Shown: positions 18,815-26,992 of the stretch, piece by piece | How positions within the stretch are numbered: the stretch's first letter is position 1 | Layout of the letters: each line of letters begins with the position of its first letter | DNA from: Geothrix sp. SG200 | Lineage (GTDB): Bacteria; Acidobacteriota; Holophagae; Holophagales; Holophagaceae | Direction of reading: 5' to 3' | DNA: 64,000 bases | Assembly (NCBI RefSeq): GCF_022808935.1 | Contig: NZ_JAKZFR010000002.1 | Location: forward strand, 1 to 64,000 | Translations under genes and position numbers: made by a program | Notes under the pieces: model-generated | The model's input: the letters and a program-made list of their open reading frames with translations, nothing else | What the model was told of the DNA's origin: nothing | The model's database searches: none

Positions 18815-19312
18815 CTAGCCCCGGTAGTTGGTGAACTGCAGGTCCAATCCCTGATCGTCCTTCTTGAAGAGGGCGATGACTTCCTGCAGGTCGTCGCGGC
18901 TCTTCCCGCTCACCCGGAGCTGGTCGCCCTGGATGCTGGCCTGGACCTTGATTTTCGAATCCTTCAGCGCCTTGATGAGCCCCTTGGCCTTCTCCACGGG
19001 AATGCCCTGCTGGATGGTGACCTCCTGGCGGACGGCGCCTTTCGCGGCGGGCTCGATCTTGCCGTAGGTCATGCTGCGAATGCTCACGCCCCGCTTGTGG
19101 AGCTTGGTCTGGAGCACGTCGATGACGGCCTTGAGCTTCACCTCGTCATCGCTGGTGAGCACCAGCACCTTGTCATCCTTGAGCTCGATCTTCGACACCG
19201 AACCCTTGAAGTCGTAGCGCTGCCCGATCTCCTTCATGGCCTGGGACACGGCGTTCTTCACCTCGTCCAGGTCCACCTTGCACACCACGTCGAAAGAGCA
19301 TTCGCTGGCCAT
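18815..19312 (-). CDS. YajQ-family nucleotide-binding protein
   Basis: 165 aa. MASECSFDVVCKVDLDEVKN opens the protein and RYDFKG, KIEPAAKGAVRQE and FTNYRG complete the family pattern of two tandem ferredoxin-like folds. Some members bind cyclic di-GMP; that is not shown here. The ATG is preferred over an in-frame GTG two codons earlier because AGGAG sits five bases before it. Confidence 0.95.
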   Translation of the reverse strand: MASECSFDVVCKVDLDEVKNAVSQAMKEIGQRYDFKGSVSKIELKDDKVLVLTSDDEVKLKAVIDVLQTKLHKRGVSIRSMTYGKIEPAAKGAVRQEVTIQQGIPVEKAKGLIKALKDSKIKVQASIQGDQLRVSGKSRDDLQEVIALFKKDDQGLDLQFTNYRG

Positions 19313-19386
19313 GGGCACTCCTCACAGGGATACACCTTTCAGACTAGCGCCTTGGCCGAACCCAGGAAAAGGCGGAGACCGGGTTC

Positions 19387-19452
19387 ACCGGATGAAAAGC
19401 CGGATTAACAGGATGAGCGGGGCGCTGAACTTCGTTCGAACCCTGTTAATCC
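19387..19452. repeat. Intergenic inverted repeat carrying GGATTAACAGG
   Basis: GGATTAACAGG (19402-19412) pairs with CCTGTTAATCC (19442-19452). The left side begins TTCACCGGATG. The right arm supplies the TAA stop of the Nudix gene. Elements of similar sequence are common in intergenic regions of several bacterial phyla (recalled, not searched). Confidence 0.6.
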
Positions 19453-20075
19453 TGCCTGCGCTTTTCGGCCGAGGCCTCCAGCACCCCGAGCAGCGCGGGC
19501 CAGCCCTCCCAGAGGGACAGGAGCTGGAAGGCCGCCAGCACCAGGGCGTGGTGGATCTCCCCATGGGCCATGCGGGCGCGCCACTCAGGCCAGGCGCAGG
19601 CCCAGACCTGCAGTTCCTCGGCGGGATCCAGCGCCAGGGCTCCCTCCGGGTCGCAGTCCAGGGCCAGGAAGGTGTGGCAGCGATTGTTCTGGGTGGCCGG
19701 ATTCGGGGTGCACGAGCCCAGGGAGACCCAGTGGTCGGATCGGAATCCCGTCTCCTCCCGCAGCTCCCGCCGGGCCGCCGACTCCGGGGCCTCCCCCGCA
19801 TCGCAGCCCCCGCCCGGGATCTCCAGCGTCGGGGCATCGATGCCGTGCCGGAACTGCTCCACCACCAGCAGGTCGCCCTCCCGCGTGAAGGCCACCACGT
19901 TCACCCAGTCCGGGCCCTGCAGGCGGTAGAACGCATGCTGCCGCCCTGTGTGGGGACTGCGCCGCTGGGCCACGATCTGCCGGAATAGCCGGGAATCCTG
20001 ACGCACGCTCTCGGACTCCTGGGTCCAGGCTGCGTTCGGATCGAACCCCTCCGGATGACGGTGAAGCAACCGCAT
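19446..20075 (-). CDS. Nudix hydrolase (ADP-ribose pyrophosphatase-like)
   Basis: 209 aa. The Nudix box reads GGCDAGEAPESAARRELREE and continues TGFRSD, preceded by TLEIPGG. N-terminal residues QHAFYRLQGPDWVNVVAFT and EQFRHG resemble ADP-ribose pyrophosphatases. It likely hydrolyses a nucleoside diphosphate derivative. ATG overlaps the rhodanese stop (ATGA). Its last codons and stop come from an intergenic repeat. Confidence 0.9.
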   Translation of the reverse strand: MRLLHRHPEGFDPNAAWTQESESVRQDSRLFRQIVAQRRSPHTGRQHAFYRLQGPDWVNVVAFTREGDLLVVEQFRHGIDAPTLEIPGGGCDAGEAPESAARRELREETGFRSDHWVSLGSCTPNPATQNNRCHTFLALDCDPEGALALDPAEELQVWACAWPEWRARMAHGEIHHALVLAAFQLLSLWEGWPALLGVLEASAEKRRQD

Positions 20076-20392
20076 CAGTACCTCGGCACGGAAGGATCCA
20101 TGAGGCTGTAGGCGTCGATGCCTCCGGCCAGGTGCGCGATGTCCGTGAAGCCCGCTCCATGCAGGAACCGGAGCGCGTGGAGGCTGCGGGAGCCGTGGTG
20201 GCAGTAGGCGGCCACGGGACGGAACGGATCCAGCTCGCCCAGGCGGCTCGCCAGTTCGCCAAGCGGGATGAGGGTGGCGCCTGGAAGGTGGGCCAGGTCG
20301 TACTCCCACCGCTCTCGCACATCCAGGCGCTGCACGGTTTCAGGGAGGTCGCGGTAGCTCTCGGGAGAAAGGTGGATGCCGTGCTCAAACAC
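20075..20392 (-). CDS. Single-domain rhodanese
   Basis: 105 aa. LDVRERWEYDLAHLPGA and the active-site loop AAYCHHGSRS with the catalytic Cys identify a small sulfurtransferase like GlpE. The GTG start overlaps the end of udk by eight bases, with GGGAG ten bases upstream; a longer frame would only read through udk. Sulfur acceptor unknown. It is the middle gene of an overlapping three-gene run. Confidence 0.9.
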   Translation of the reverse strand: MFEHGIHLSPESYRDLPETVQRLDVRERWEYDLAHLPGATLIPLGELASRLGELDPFRPVAAYCHHGSRSLHALRFLHGAGFTDIAHLAGGIDAYSLMDPSVPRY

Positions 20393-21038
20393 GATGAGGG
20401 TCTCCCTGGTCCAGCACGCGGCTGAAGATGTGGTGGGTGATGACGTCCAGCGCCGTGCGGTTCTCCACCCCCGTCGGGACAATGAGATCCGCCCAGCGCT
20501 TGCTCGGTTCCACGAACTCCAGGTGCATGGGACGCACGCTCTGTTCGTACTGGTCCATGACGCTCTCAAGGCTGCGGCCCCGCTCCTTCGTGTCCCGCCG
20601 GATGCGGCGGAGAATGCGGATGTCGGCGTCCGTGTCCACGAACACCTTCATGTCTAGCTGGTCGCGCAGTTCCGGCAGGGCAAAGAGCAGTAGGCCCTCC
20701 AGGATGACCACCTGCCCCGGCGGAAGCGGGTCGCCCCAGCCGGTCCGGTCAGAGATGGTGAAGTCATAGATCGGCTTGCGGATGCTCTCCCCGCGGCGCA
20801 TGGCAGACAGGTGCGCAGCCATGAGCTCCAGGTCGAAGGCATGGGGGTGGTCCCAGTTCACGGGCAGGCCATCGAATCGGGATTTCACCAGTTCCAGTGG
20901 GGCGTAGTAGGCGTCCATGTCCAGCAGGAGTGTGGCCACTGACCGGCGCTTCAGCCGCTCCACCAGCTCCGCCGCGACAGACGTCTTCCCGCTGCCTGAC
21001 CCCCCTACGATGCCCACCAGCATCGGCCTGTCGATCAT
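20385..21038 (-). CDS. udk: Uridine kinase
   Basis: 217 aa. P-loop GIVGGSGSGKTS at about residues 9-20, DMDAYYAPLE, DHPHAFDLEL and RRIRRDTKERGRS match uridine/cytidine kinases of the pyrimidine salvage pathway. ATG at MIDRPML is preferred; another ATG lies seven codons upstream. First gene of the udk-rhodanese-Nudix run. Confidence 0.93.
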   Translation of the reverse strand: MIDRPMLVGIVGGSGSGKTSVAAELVERLKRRSVATLLLDMDAYYAPLELVKSRFDGLPVNWDHPHAFDLELMAAHLSAMRRGESIRKPIYDFTISDRTGWGDPLPPGQVVILEGLLLFALPELRDQLDMKVFVDTDADIRILRRIRRDTKERGRSLESVMDQYEQSVRPMHLEFVEPSKRWADLIVPTGVENRTALDVITHHIFSRVLDQGDPHRV

Positions 21039-21093
21039 GTGCCCCCCATATCCTTCCATCCTACCGTCCCGCGCCTCTGCTAAGGTTCATGCC

Positions 21094-21717
21094 ATGAACC
21101 GCGCGCGTTTCGTCCCTGCCCTGGCCCTTCTTGCCCTGCTCGCCGGATGCAGCTCCGAGGACCCCAGGCTCCCCGGGAACCTCTACGAAGAAGCCCGGAA
21201 GCTGAACCTGGAGGGCCGGAGCCTCGAAGCCCGGGCCATGATGAAGCAGCTGGTGGATCGCTACCCCGACTCGGACGCCGCCCACCAGGCCACCAAGGAC
21301 CTCTTCCTCATCGAAGCCTTCGTGAGCCGCGACCTGGCCGACCGCCAGAAGCAGGTCCGCGCCGCCCTCAAGCGCATCACGGATGCCCTGATCCGTTACA
21401 AGGCCAAGACCGGCGAGTACCCCGAGACCCTGCAGGGCCTCGTGCCCGAATACCTCGACCAGGTTCCTGAGGCCCCCTGGGGCCATCCGTTCCTCTACCG
21501 CCCCTATGTCGCCCGACCCATCGAGGACGTCCAGGTGAAGCGGGGTCCTGCGCGGCAGAAGTTCAACACCAAGCTGGATGGCTACTACCTGGCCTGCCTC
21601 GGCACCGACGGCCTGCCCGGTGGCGAGGGGCTGGCGGGCGACATCCTCATCAAGGACGGCGCCCCCTGGACCGACGGCCCCTACCCGCCCATCCCCCAGC
21701 CTCAGCCCGTGCGCTGA
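21094..21717 (+). CDS. Lipoprotein with pseudopilin-like C-terminal domain
   Basis: 207 aa. Signal peptide ending LLALLAGC gives a lipidated Cys near residue 19. A helical, TPR-like part (residues about 30-85) leads to a domain resembling the C-terminal half of type II secretion GspG pseudopilins: KTGEYPETLQGLVPEYL, PEAPWGHPFLYR and LGTDGLPGGEG. It lacks the N-terminal prepilin helix, so it is not itself a pilin; a role at the inner face of the outer membrane or in the periplasm is likely. Confidence 0.85.
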   Translation: MNRARFVPALALLALLAGCSSEDPRLPGNLYEEARKLNLEGRSLEARAMMKQLVDRYPDSDAAHQATKDLFLIEAFVSRDLADRQKQVRAALKRITDALIRYKAKTGEYPETLQGLVPEYLDQVPEAPWGHPFLYRPYVARPIEDVQVKRGPARQKFNTKLDGYYLACLGTDGLPGGEGLAGDILIKDGAPWTDGPYPPIPQPQPVR

Positions 21718-21746
21718 GGTGCTTGCGCGCTTCGCGCGCAAGCACC
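21718..21746. repeat. Perfect 13-bp hairpin directly after stop codon
   Basis: GGTGCTTGCGCGC and GCGCGCAAGCACC flank a TTC loop immediately after the lipoprotein stop. There is no T-run. It may act as a 3'-end stabiliser or weak terminator. Confidence 0.6.
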
Positions 21747-21797
21747 GGAAATGCGGCGGCATGACCGCTTTTCGCCGTTATGTCGGGCCGGGAGGAG

Positions 21798-21879
21798 CTA
21801 CTTCACACCCCAGTCCAGGATCACCTTCCCGCTCTGGCCGCTCCGCATGGCGTCGAAGCCCTTCTGGAAGTCGTCGATG
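21798..21879 (-). repeat. Duplicated 82-bp copy of the tdh 3' end
   Basis: This segment repeats the last 82 bases of tdh, including its TAG, with one mismatch (A for G in CTTCAC[A/G]CCC). It is not attached to an open frame of its own. The two copies are separated by 106 bases containing palindromes. Confidence 0.92.
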
Positions 21880-21893
21880 TCCCGACCGCCGGG

Positions 21894-21975
21894 TGACGGA
21901 GCAGAGCCCGGTGGGCTCTGCGGAGTCGGGCCCCGGCGAGGAGGGAATCAGTCCCGAGTGGGTCGAAACCCAGCT
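21894..21975. repeat. Palindromic element between the two tdh ends
   Basis: GCAGAGCCC-GGT-GGGCTCTGC at 21901-21921 is flanked by CGGA and GGAG. A second hairpin CCGAGTGGGT / ACCCAGCTCGG with loop CGAA follows. The first palindrome and its flanks recur near 54,363-54,383. Confidence 0.75.
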
Positions 21976-21985
21976 CGGAGCCGTC

Positions 21986-23017
21986 CTACTTCACGCCCCA
22001 GTCCAGGATCACCTTCCCGCTCTGGCCGCTCCGCATGGCGTCGAAGCCCTTCTGGAAGTCGTCGATGCTGAAGCGGTGCGTGATGACGGGGGTGATGTCC
22101 AGGCCGCTCTGCACCATGGCGGCCATCTTGTACCAGGTCTCGAACATCTCGCGGCCGTAGATCCCCTTCAGAATCAGCCCCTTGAAGATCACCTGGCTCC
22201 AGTCGATGGCGCAGTCGCCGGGGAGGATGCCCAGGAGGGCCGCCCGGCCGCCGTGATGCATGGCTTCCAGCAGGGACTCGAAGGCGTTGCGATTGCCGCT
22301 CATCTCCAGGCCCACATCGAAGCCTTCGGTCATGCCCAGATCCTTCATGACCTCGGGCAGGCCCTTCTTCATGGGGTTCACGGCCACGGTGGCGCCCATC
22401 TTCCGGGCCAGGTCGAGGCGGTACTCGTTCACGTCGGTGATGACCACGTGCCGGGCGCCCACGTGCTTCGCGATGGCCACGGCCATGATGCCGATGGGGC
22501 CCGCGCCGGTGATCAGCACGTCCTCGCCCACCATGTCGAAGCTGAGGGCCGTATGCGTGGCGTTGCCGTAGGGATCGAAGATGGAGGCCACCTCGTCCGG
22601 CACGTTGTCCGGCACCTTGAACACGTTGAAAGCGGGGATGGAGAGGTACTCGGCGAAGGAGCCCGTGCGGTTCACACCCACACCCACGGTGTTCCTGCAC
22701 AGGTGGCGCTTGCCGGCGCGGCAGTTCCGGCAGTGCCCGCAGGTGATGTGGCCCTCGCCGCTCACGCGGTCGCCGGGTTTGTAGCCCTCGACCTCGGCGC
22801 CCACCTTCTCGATGACGCCGTAGTACTCGTGGCCCACGACCATGGGCACAGGGATGGTCTTCTGGGCCCAGTCGTCCCAGTTGTAGATGTGCACGTCGGT
22901 GCCGCAAATGGCGCTCTTGTGGACCCTGATGAGCACGTCGTTGGGGCCCATCTCCGGCATGGGCACCTCGCCCATCCAGATGCCTTCCTCCCGCTTGGTC
23001 TTCAACAGGGCTTTCAT
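21986..23017 (-). CDS. tdh: L-threonine 3-dehydrogenase
   Basis: 343 aa, the standard length. Catalytic zinc ligands lie in SAICGTDVH and GHEYYG; the structural zinc loop is [26 protein letters not shown] is the NAD-binding strand. The enzyme oxidises threonine to 2-amino-3-ketobutyrate, which Kbl (25.7 kb) cleaves to glycine and acetyl-CoA. The last 82 bases are duplicated just downstream. It is divergent from the asnB leader. Confidence 0.97.
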   Translation of the reverse strand: MKALLKTKREEGIWMGEVPMPEMGPNDVLIRVHKSAICGTDVHIYNWDDWAQKTIPVPMVVGHEYYGVIEKVGAEVEGYKPGDRVSGEGHITCGHCRNCRAGKRHLCRNTVGVGVNRTGSFAEYLSIPAFNVFKVPDNVPDEVASIFDPYGNATHTALSFDMVGEDVLITGAGPIGIMAVAIAKHVGARHVVITDVNEYRLDLARKMGATVAVNPMKKGLPEVMKDLGMTEGFDVGLEMSGNRNAFESLLEAMHHGGRAALLGILPGDCAIDWSQVIFKGLILKGIYGREMFETWYKMAAMVQSGLDITPVITHRFSIDDFQKGFDAMRSGQSGKVILDWGVK

Positions 23018-23079
23018 GGCGCCTCCAACCGCACCATTTCACCATCAAGAGCAACACGGACCAACTTCCGCATCCGCCC

Positions 23080-23109
23080 TTGACGATTCGTGAAACCAGC
23101 CGCTAAGGT
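23080..23109 (+). promoter_or_regulatory. Candidate promoter for asnB leader
   Basis: TTGACG (23080-23085), 18-base spacer, TAAGGT (23104-23109). Transcription would start near 23,116, very close to the leader ATG, which makes this assignment tentative. Confidence 0.35.
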
Positions 23110-23124
23110 GCTTGCAGGCGGCCC

Positions 23125-23214
23125 ATGACCTTCCCCTCTCTGCGGACCAACCGCAACTTCAATAATCCGCTCCCTCGCGCGAATCGCGCGTGGGCCGGAG
23201 AGGGTCTCACCTAG
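23125..23214 (+). CDS. Asparagine-rich leader peptide of asnB attenuator
   Basis: A 29-codon open frame (ATG to TAG) ending 75 bases before asnB. Residues 9-14 read NRNFNN and residue 20 is also Asn: five Asn in 29, with three AAT codons, which look unusual for so GC-rich a sequence. It is placed like the leader peptides of trp, his or thr attenuators, just before an intrinsic terminator. AGG lies six bases before the ATG. Translation would sense charged tRNA-Asn and so regulate asparagine synthetase. Seen: codons and hairpins. Inferred: translation and attenuation. It is too short to be called by usual gene finders. Confidence 0.75.
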   Translation: MTFPSLRTNRNFNNPLPRANRAWAGEGLT

Positions 23215-23271
23215 ACACCTGAATTCCCGGACCACCCCCGATTCGCGACAGCGGATCGGGGGTTTTTCTTT
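23134..23271 (+). promoter_or_regulatory. Transcription attenuator of asnB (protector, antiterminator, terminator)
   Basis: Protector stem: CCCTCTC (23134-23140) with GAGAGGG (23198-23204), enclosing a CGCGCG/CGCGCG hairpin (23176-23190). Antiterminator: CGCGAATCG (23178-23186) is perfectly complementary to CGATTCGCG (23239-23247), which is the left side of the terminator stem. Terminator: 23235-23262 then TTTTTCTTT. Stalling at the Asn codons (23149-23166) would open the upstream pairings and free 23178-23186 to block the terminator. Confidence 0.7.
23235..23271 (+). terminator. Intrinsic terminator in asnB 5' leader
   Basis: Twelve-base stem with one G-T pair (CCCCCGATTCGC with GCGGATCGGGGG), loop GACA, then TTTTTCTTT. 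It precedes the asnB start by about 20 bases, so it would stop transcripts before asnB unless prevented. Confidence 0.9.
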
Positions 23272-23289
23272 ATCCCCAACGGAGCTCCC

Positions 23290-25029
23290 ATGTGCGGCAT
23301 CCTCACCATCCTCGACATCGATCCCTCGCGCTCGAACGCGGCGGAGCTCCGGCGCCAGGCCCTGGCCATGGCCCGCAAGATCCGCCACCGGGGCCCGGAC
23401 TGGAGCGGCATCTACAGCGACGGCCGGGCCATCCTCGTCCACGAGCGCCTCTCCATCGTGGACGTGGAGCACGGCGCCCAACCCCTCGTCGACACCCTCC
23501 AGGGCACCGTGCTGGCCGTGAACGGCGAGATCTACAACCACAAGGACCTGAGGCGAGGCCTGCGGGAGGCCCACGACTTCCAGACCCTTTCGGACTGCGA
23601 GGTGATCCTCTACCTGTACGACGAGCTGTCGCCCAGGGACTTCCTCAACCGCATGAACGGGATCTTCGCCTTCGTGCTCTACGATCCCAAGCGGGAGACC
23701 TACCTCATCGCCCGGGATCCCATCGGGGTCATCCCTCTCTACCTGGGCTGGGACCGGGAGGAGCGGCTCTACGTGGCCTCGGAGATGAAGGCCCTCGTGG
23801 GCCACTGCGAGCGGATCCGCGAGGTTCCCCCGGGCCACTACTACCTGGCCCATGAGGCGGACAAGGGCTTCCAGCGCTACTACGAGCCCGACTGGGCCCA
23901 GCCCGGCTATGTCCCCCAGGAGCCCTACGAGCCGGCGAAACTCCGCGGGGCCCTGGAGGCCGCGGTGCGGCGGCAGCTCATGTGCGACGTGCCCTACGGC
24001 GTGCTGATCTCCGGGGGCGTGGATTCCTCGCTGGTGGCGGCCATCGCCGCCCAGTACCGGGACGGCCGCGTGGAGGAGGGGGGCGCCACGCCCGCCTGGT
24101 GGCCCCGGATCCACAGCTTCGCCGTGGGCCTGAAGGGCGCGCCGGACCTGGCTCCCGCCCGCCTGGTGGCGGACCACATCGGCGCCATCCACCACGAGAT
24201 CCACTTCACGGTCCAGGAGGGGCTGGATGCCCTCTCGGACGTCATCCACCACCTGGAGACCTTCGACATCACCACGATCCGGGCCTCGACGCCCATGTAC
24301 CTCATGATGCGAAAGATCCGGGCCATGGGCATCAAGATGGTGCTGTCGGGCGAAGGTGCCGACGAGATCTTCGGCGGCTACCTCTACTTCCACAAGGCGC
24401 CGGACGGTCCGGAGCTGCATGCCGAGACCGTCCGCAAGCTCCAGAAGCTGCACCTCTACGACTGCGCCCGGGCCAACAAGTCCAGCGCGGCCTGGGGCGT
24501 GGAGGCCCGCGTGCCCTTCCTCGACCGGGAGTTCCTGGATGTGGCCATGCGGCTGGATCCCGCCGTGAAGCTCCCCCGGAACGCTCCGCGGCCCAGGCCC
24601 ATCGAGAAGTACCCGCTGCGCCAGGCCTTCGACGGCCTCATCCCGGACGAGGTGCTCTGGCGGCAGAAGGAGCAGTTCTCGGATGGCGTGGGCTACGGGT
24701 GGATCGACAGCCTCAAGGCCACGGCGGAGCGCGAGATCAGCGACGCCATGATGCGCGGGGCGGCGGAGCGCTTCCCGGTCAAGACTCCGGAGACCAAGGA
24801 GGCCTACTTCTACCGCCAGATCTTCGAGCACCACTTCCCCAGCGCCACGGCCGTGAACTGCGTGCCCTTCGAGCGCAGCGTGGCCTGCAGCACGGAAACC
24901 GCCCTGCGGTGGGATGCATCATTCGCCAACCAGGCTGACCCCTCCGGGAGGGCCGTGACCGATGTCCACCTTCAGGGCCATGGCTCCGCGCTATCATCAC
25001 CGGGCCAGCCGAACCCGGAAGCCCATTGA
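23290..25029 (+). CDS. asnB: Asparagine synthase (glutamine-hydrolysing)
   Basis: 579 aa. Cys2 in MCGIL is the glutaminase nucleophile; RHRGPD, ERLSIVD and NGEIYNH complete the class II amidotransferase domain (residues 1 to about 190). The synthetase half has SGGVDSSLVAA near residue 240 and LSGEGADEIFGGY. It makes asparagine from aspartate, glutamine and ATP. GGAG lies 6 bases upstream of the ATG. A leader peptide and terminator in front suggest control by asparagine supply. The TGA overlaps the ATG of the PilZ gene (TGATG). The C-terminus is about 25 residues longer than E. coli AsnB. Confidence 0.96.
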   Translation: MCGILTILDIDPSRSNAAELRRQALAMARKIRHRGPDWSGIYSDGRAILVHERLSIVDVEHGAQPLVDTLQGTVLAVNGEIYNHKDLRRGLREAHDFQTLSDCEVILYLYDELSPRDFLNRMNGIFAFVLYDPKRETYLIARDPIGVIPLYLGWDREERLYVASEMKALVGHCERIREVPPGHYYLAHEADKGFQRYYEPDWAQPGYVPQEPYEPAKLRGALEAAVRRQLMCDVPYGVLISGGVDSSLVAAIAAQYRDGRVEEGGATPAWWPRIHSFAVGLKGAPDLAPARLVADHIGAIHHEIHFTVQEGLDALSDVIHHLETFDITTIRASTPMYLMMRKIRAMGIKMVLSGEGADEIFGGYLYFHKAPDGPELHAETVRKLQKLHLYDCARANKSSAAWGVEARVPFLDREFLDVAMRLDPAVKLPRNAPRPRPIEKYPLRQAFDGLIPDEVLWRQKEQFSDGVGYGWIDSLKATAEREISDAMMRGAAERFPVKTPETKEAYFYRQIFEHHFPSATAVNCVPFERSVACSTETALRWDASFANQADPSGRAVTDVHLQGHGSALSSPGQPNPEAH

Positions 25030-25400
25030 TGAGCACGACTCCCGACCAGCGACAATACCCCCGCGTTCCCATCGCCTATCGCGTGAAGGTGGTGACCCCC
25101 GAACGCATCATCGCGTTTCCGTCCGCCATCAACATCAGCATGGGCGGCATCCTGATCGGCGGCCCGGATCGGCTGCCCGTGGGCACAGCCTGCGGCGTGG
25201 CCATTCTGCTCGAGGAGGCGGAGGCCGGCAGGCGGGTGGTGACCCGGGGAACCGTCGTCCGCTCCGATCCCAATGGGATGGCCATCCAGTTCTCGCGGGA
25301 GCTCGAGCCGAGTGGCGTCGACGCGCTGAGGGCCCTGATCCGGTCCGTCTCCCCCGAGGCCGACCAGGCCTTCGAAGCCCGGAACCATCCCCAGGGATAG
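25029..25400 (+). CDS. PilZ-domain protein
   Basis: 123 aa. QRQYPRVPI supplies the RxxxR motif and NISMGGI the (D/N)xSxxG motif of c-di-GMP-binding PilZ domains, so binding is likely. No other domain is present. The ATG overlaps the asnB stop, which predicts translational coupling and therefore shared control by the asnB attenuator, although the functional link is unclear. Confidence 0.9.
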   Translation: MSTTPDQRQYPRVPIAYRVKVVTPERIIAFPSAINISMGGILIGGPDRLPVGTACGVAILLEEAEAGRRVVTRGTVVRSDPNGMAIQFSRELEPSGVDALRALIRSVSPEADQAFEARNHPQG

Positions 25401-25451
25401 CCGTTCCGCCTCGAACCGCCCTCCTGTCCGAACTGATCGCCCGGAGCCTCC

Positions 25452-25697
25452 ATGTCGACACCCGAAGCCGCGTTGGCGCGCCTGCTGGAGTACATCAAGC
25501 CAGGATCCGCCGCCCGGGGGGCCGGAGGCGAAACCTGGGCGCCGCCCGCCTTCGAGCGCTACGAAGACATCCGGGAGTGGCTGAAAGAGTCTGTGCTGAG
25601 CGCCACGATGTACGAACGCTACCCGGACGGCCGCTGGACCATCCAGCTCCTGCTGAAGGAGCAGGAGCCGGGGATCTACCGGTACATCGTGCTGTAG
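25452..25697 (+). CDS. Small hypothetical protein, 81 aa
   Basis: Family not recognised. A Shine-Dalgarno (GGAG) precedes the ATG. The sequence is mainly soluble with an amphipathic C-terminal half (YPDGRWTIQLLLKEQEPGIYRYIVL region). It ends two bases before the kbl stop on the other strand and may be the last gene of the asnB-PilZ unit. Confidence 0.65.
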   Translation: MSTPEAALARLLEYIKPGSAARGAGGETWAPPAFERYEDIREWLKESVLSATMYERYPDGRWTIQLLLKEQEPGIYRYIVL

Positions 25698-25698
25698 G

Positions 25699-26892
25699 TC
25701 AGGCGATCACCTTCAATTCGCGCCCCACCTTGGTGAAGGCGGCGATGGCGTGGTCCAGATCGGCCTTCGTGTGGGCGGCGCTCATCTGGGTGCGGATGCG
25801 GGCCTGGCCCTTGGGCACCACGGGGAAGAAGAAGCCGATGACGTAGACGCCTTCGTCCAGCAGCCGCTTGGCAAACTCCTGGGCCAGAGGCGCGTCGTAG
25901 AGCATGACGGGCACGATGGGGTGCTCGCCCGGAAGCAGCTTGAAGCCGGCCTTCTCCATGCCGGCGCGGAAGTAGCGGGCGTTCTCGTGGACCTGCTTGA
26001 TGAGGCCCTGGCTGTTCTTGAGCAGATCGAGCACCTTCAGCGTGGCGGCCACGATGGCGGGAGCCACGGAGTTGGAGAACAGGTAGGGACGGGCCTTCTG
26101 CCGCAGCCAGTCGATGGCCACCTGCTTGCCGGCGATGTAGCCGCCCGAGGCACCACCCAGGGCCTTGCCGAACGTTCCCGTCATGAAGTCCACGCGGCCC
26201 ATGGCACCGCAGTGCTCATGGGTACCCCGGCCATTGGCGCCCATGAAGCCCACGGCGTGGCTGTCGTCCACCATCACCATGGCGCCGTACGTCTCGGCCA
26301 GATCGCAGATCTCCGCGAGCTTGGCGATGTAGCCGTCCATGCTGAAGACGCCATCGGTCACCACCAGCTTGAACCGCGCCCCGGCAGCGTCGGCGGCCTT
26401 GAGCTGGGCCTCCAGGTCGGCCATGTCGGAATTGGCGTAGCGGAAGCGCTGGGCCTTGCAGAGGCGGATGCCGTCGATGATGGAGGCGTGGTTCAGCGCG
26501 TCGCTGATGATGGCGTCCTCCTCGCCCAGGAGCCCTTCGAAGATGGCGCCGTTGGCGTCGAAGCATGAGGAATAGAGCTGGGTGTCCTCGAAGCCGAGGA
26601 AGGCCGCCAGCTTCTGCTCCAGCTCCCGGTGGATGTCCTGGGTGCCGCAGATGAATCGCACCGAGGCCATGCCGAAGCCGTGGCCGTCCATCACGGCCTT
26701 GCCGGCCGCGATCACCTCGGGATGATTCGCCAGGCCCAGGTAGTTGTTGGCGCAGAGGCAGACCACATCCTTGCCGTTCGCCTTCATCTGCGGCTGCTGG
26801 GGCGAGGTGATGACGCGCTCGGTCTTGTAGAGCCCAGCCTCCTTCAGCTGCTCGATCTCGCGGGTCAGGTGGGCCAGGTAGGCAGGGTTCAC
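25699..26892 (-). CDS. kbl: Glycine C-acetyltransferase (2-amino-3-ketobutyrate CoA ligase)
   Basis: 397 aa from GTG with GAGGAG upstream; length agrees with the family. [27 protein letters not shown] and the PLP-lysine region [13 protein letters not shown] are typical alpha-oxoamine synthase features. It cleaves the Tdh product with CoA into glycine and acetyl-CoA. It is not adjacent to tdh; asnB, PilZ and a small gene lie between, on the other strand. Confidence 0.96.
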   Translation of the reverse strand: MNPAYLAHLTREIEQLKEAGLYKTERVITSPQQPQMKANGKDVVCLCANNYLGLANHPEVIAAGKAVMDGHGFGMASVRFICGTQDIHRELEQKLAAFLGFEDTQLYSSCFDANGAIFEGLLGEEDAIISDALNHASIIDGIRLCKAQRFRYANSDMADLEAQLKAADAAGARFKLVVTDGVFSMDGYIAKLAEICDLAETYGAMVMVDDSHAVGFMGANGRGTHEHCGAMGRVDFMTGTFGKALGGASGGYIAGKQVAIDWLRQKARPYLFSNSVAPAIVAATLKVLDLLKNSQGLIKQVHENARYFRAGMEKAGFKLLPGEHPIVPVMLYDAPLAQEFAKRLLDEGVYVIGFFFPVVPKGQARIRTQMSAAHTKADLDHAIAAFTKVGRELKVIA

Positions 26893-26992
26893 GGCGGTCT
26901 CCTCAGCATTCAGAGCCCCATAGGATACTGCGAGGTTGCGTGACAGGCGCCCGGTTGTGTCACCATCCTTGCGAACTGGAAAGGATCCATCC

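Noticed and set aside
21798-21985. Second tdh gene (pseudogene)
   Set aside because: Only the last 82 bases are present, without catalytic part; better described as a partial duplication.
23101-23289. T-box riboswitch upstream of asnB
   Set aside because: No T-box consensus (AGGGTGGAACCGCG-type) and no specifier loop layout; the Asn-rich reading frame with terminator fits attenuation better.
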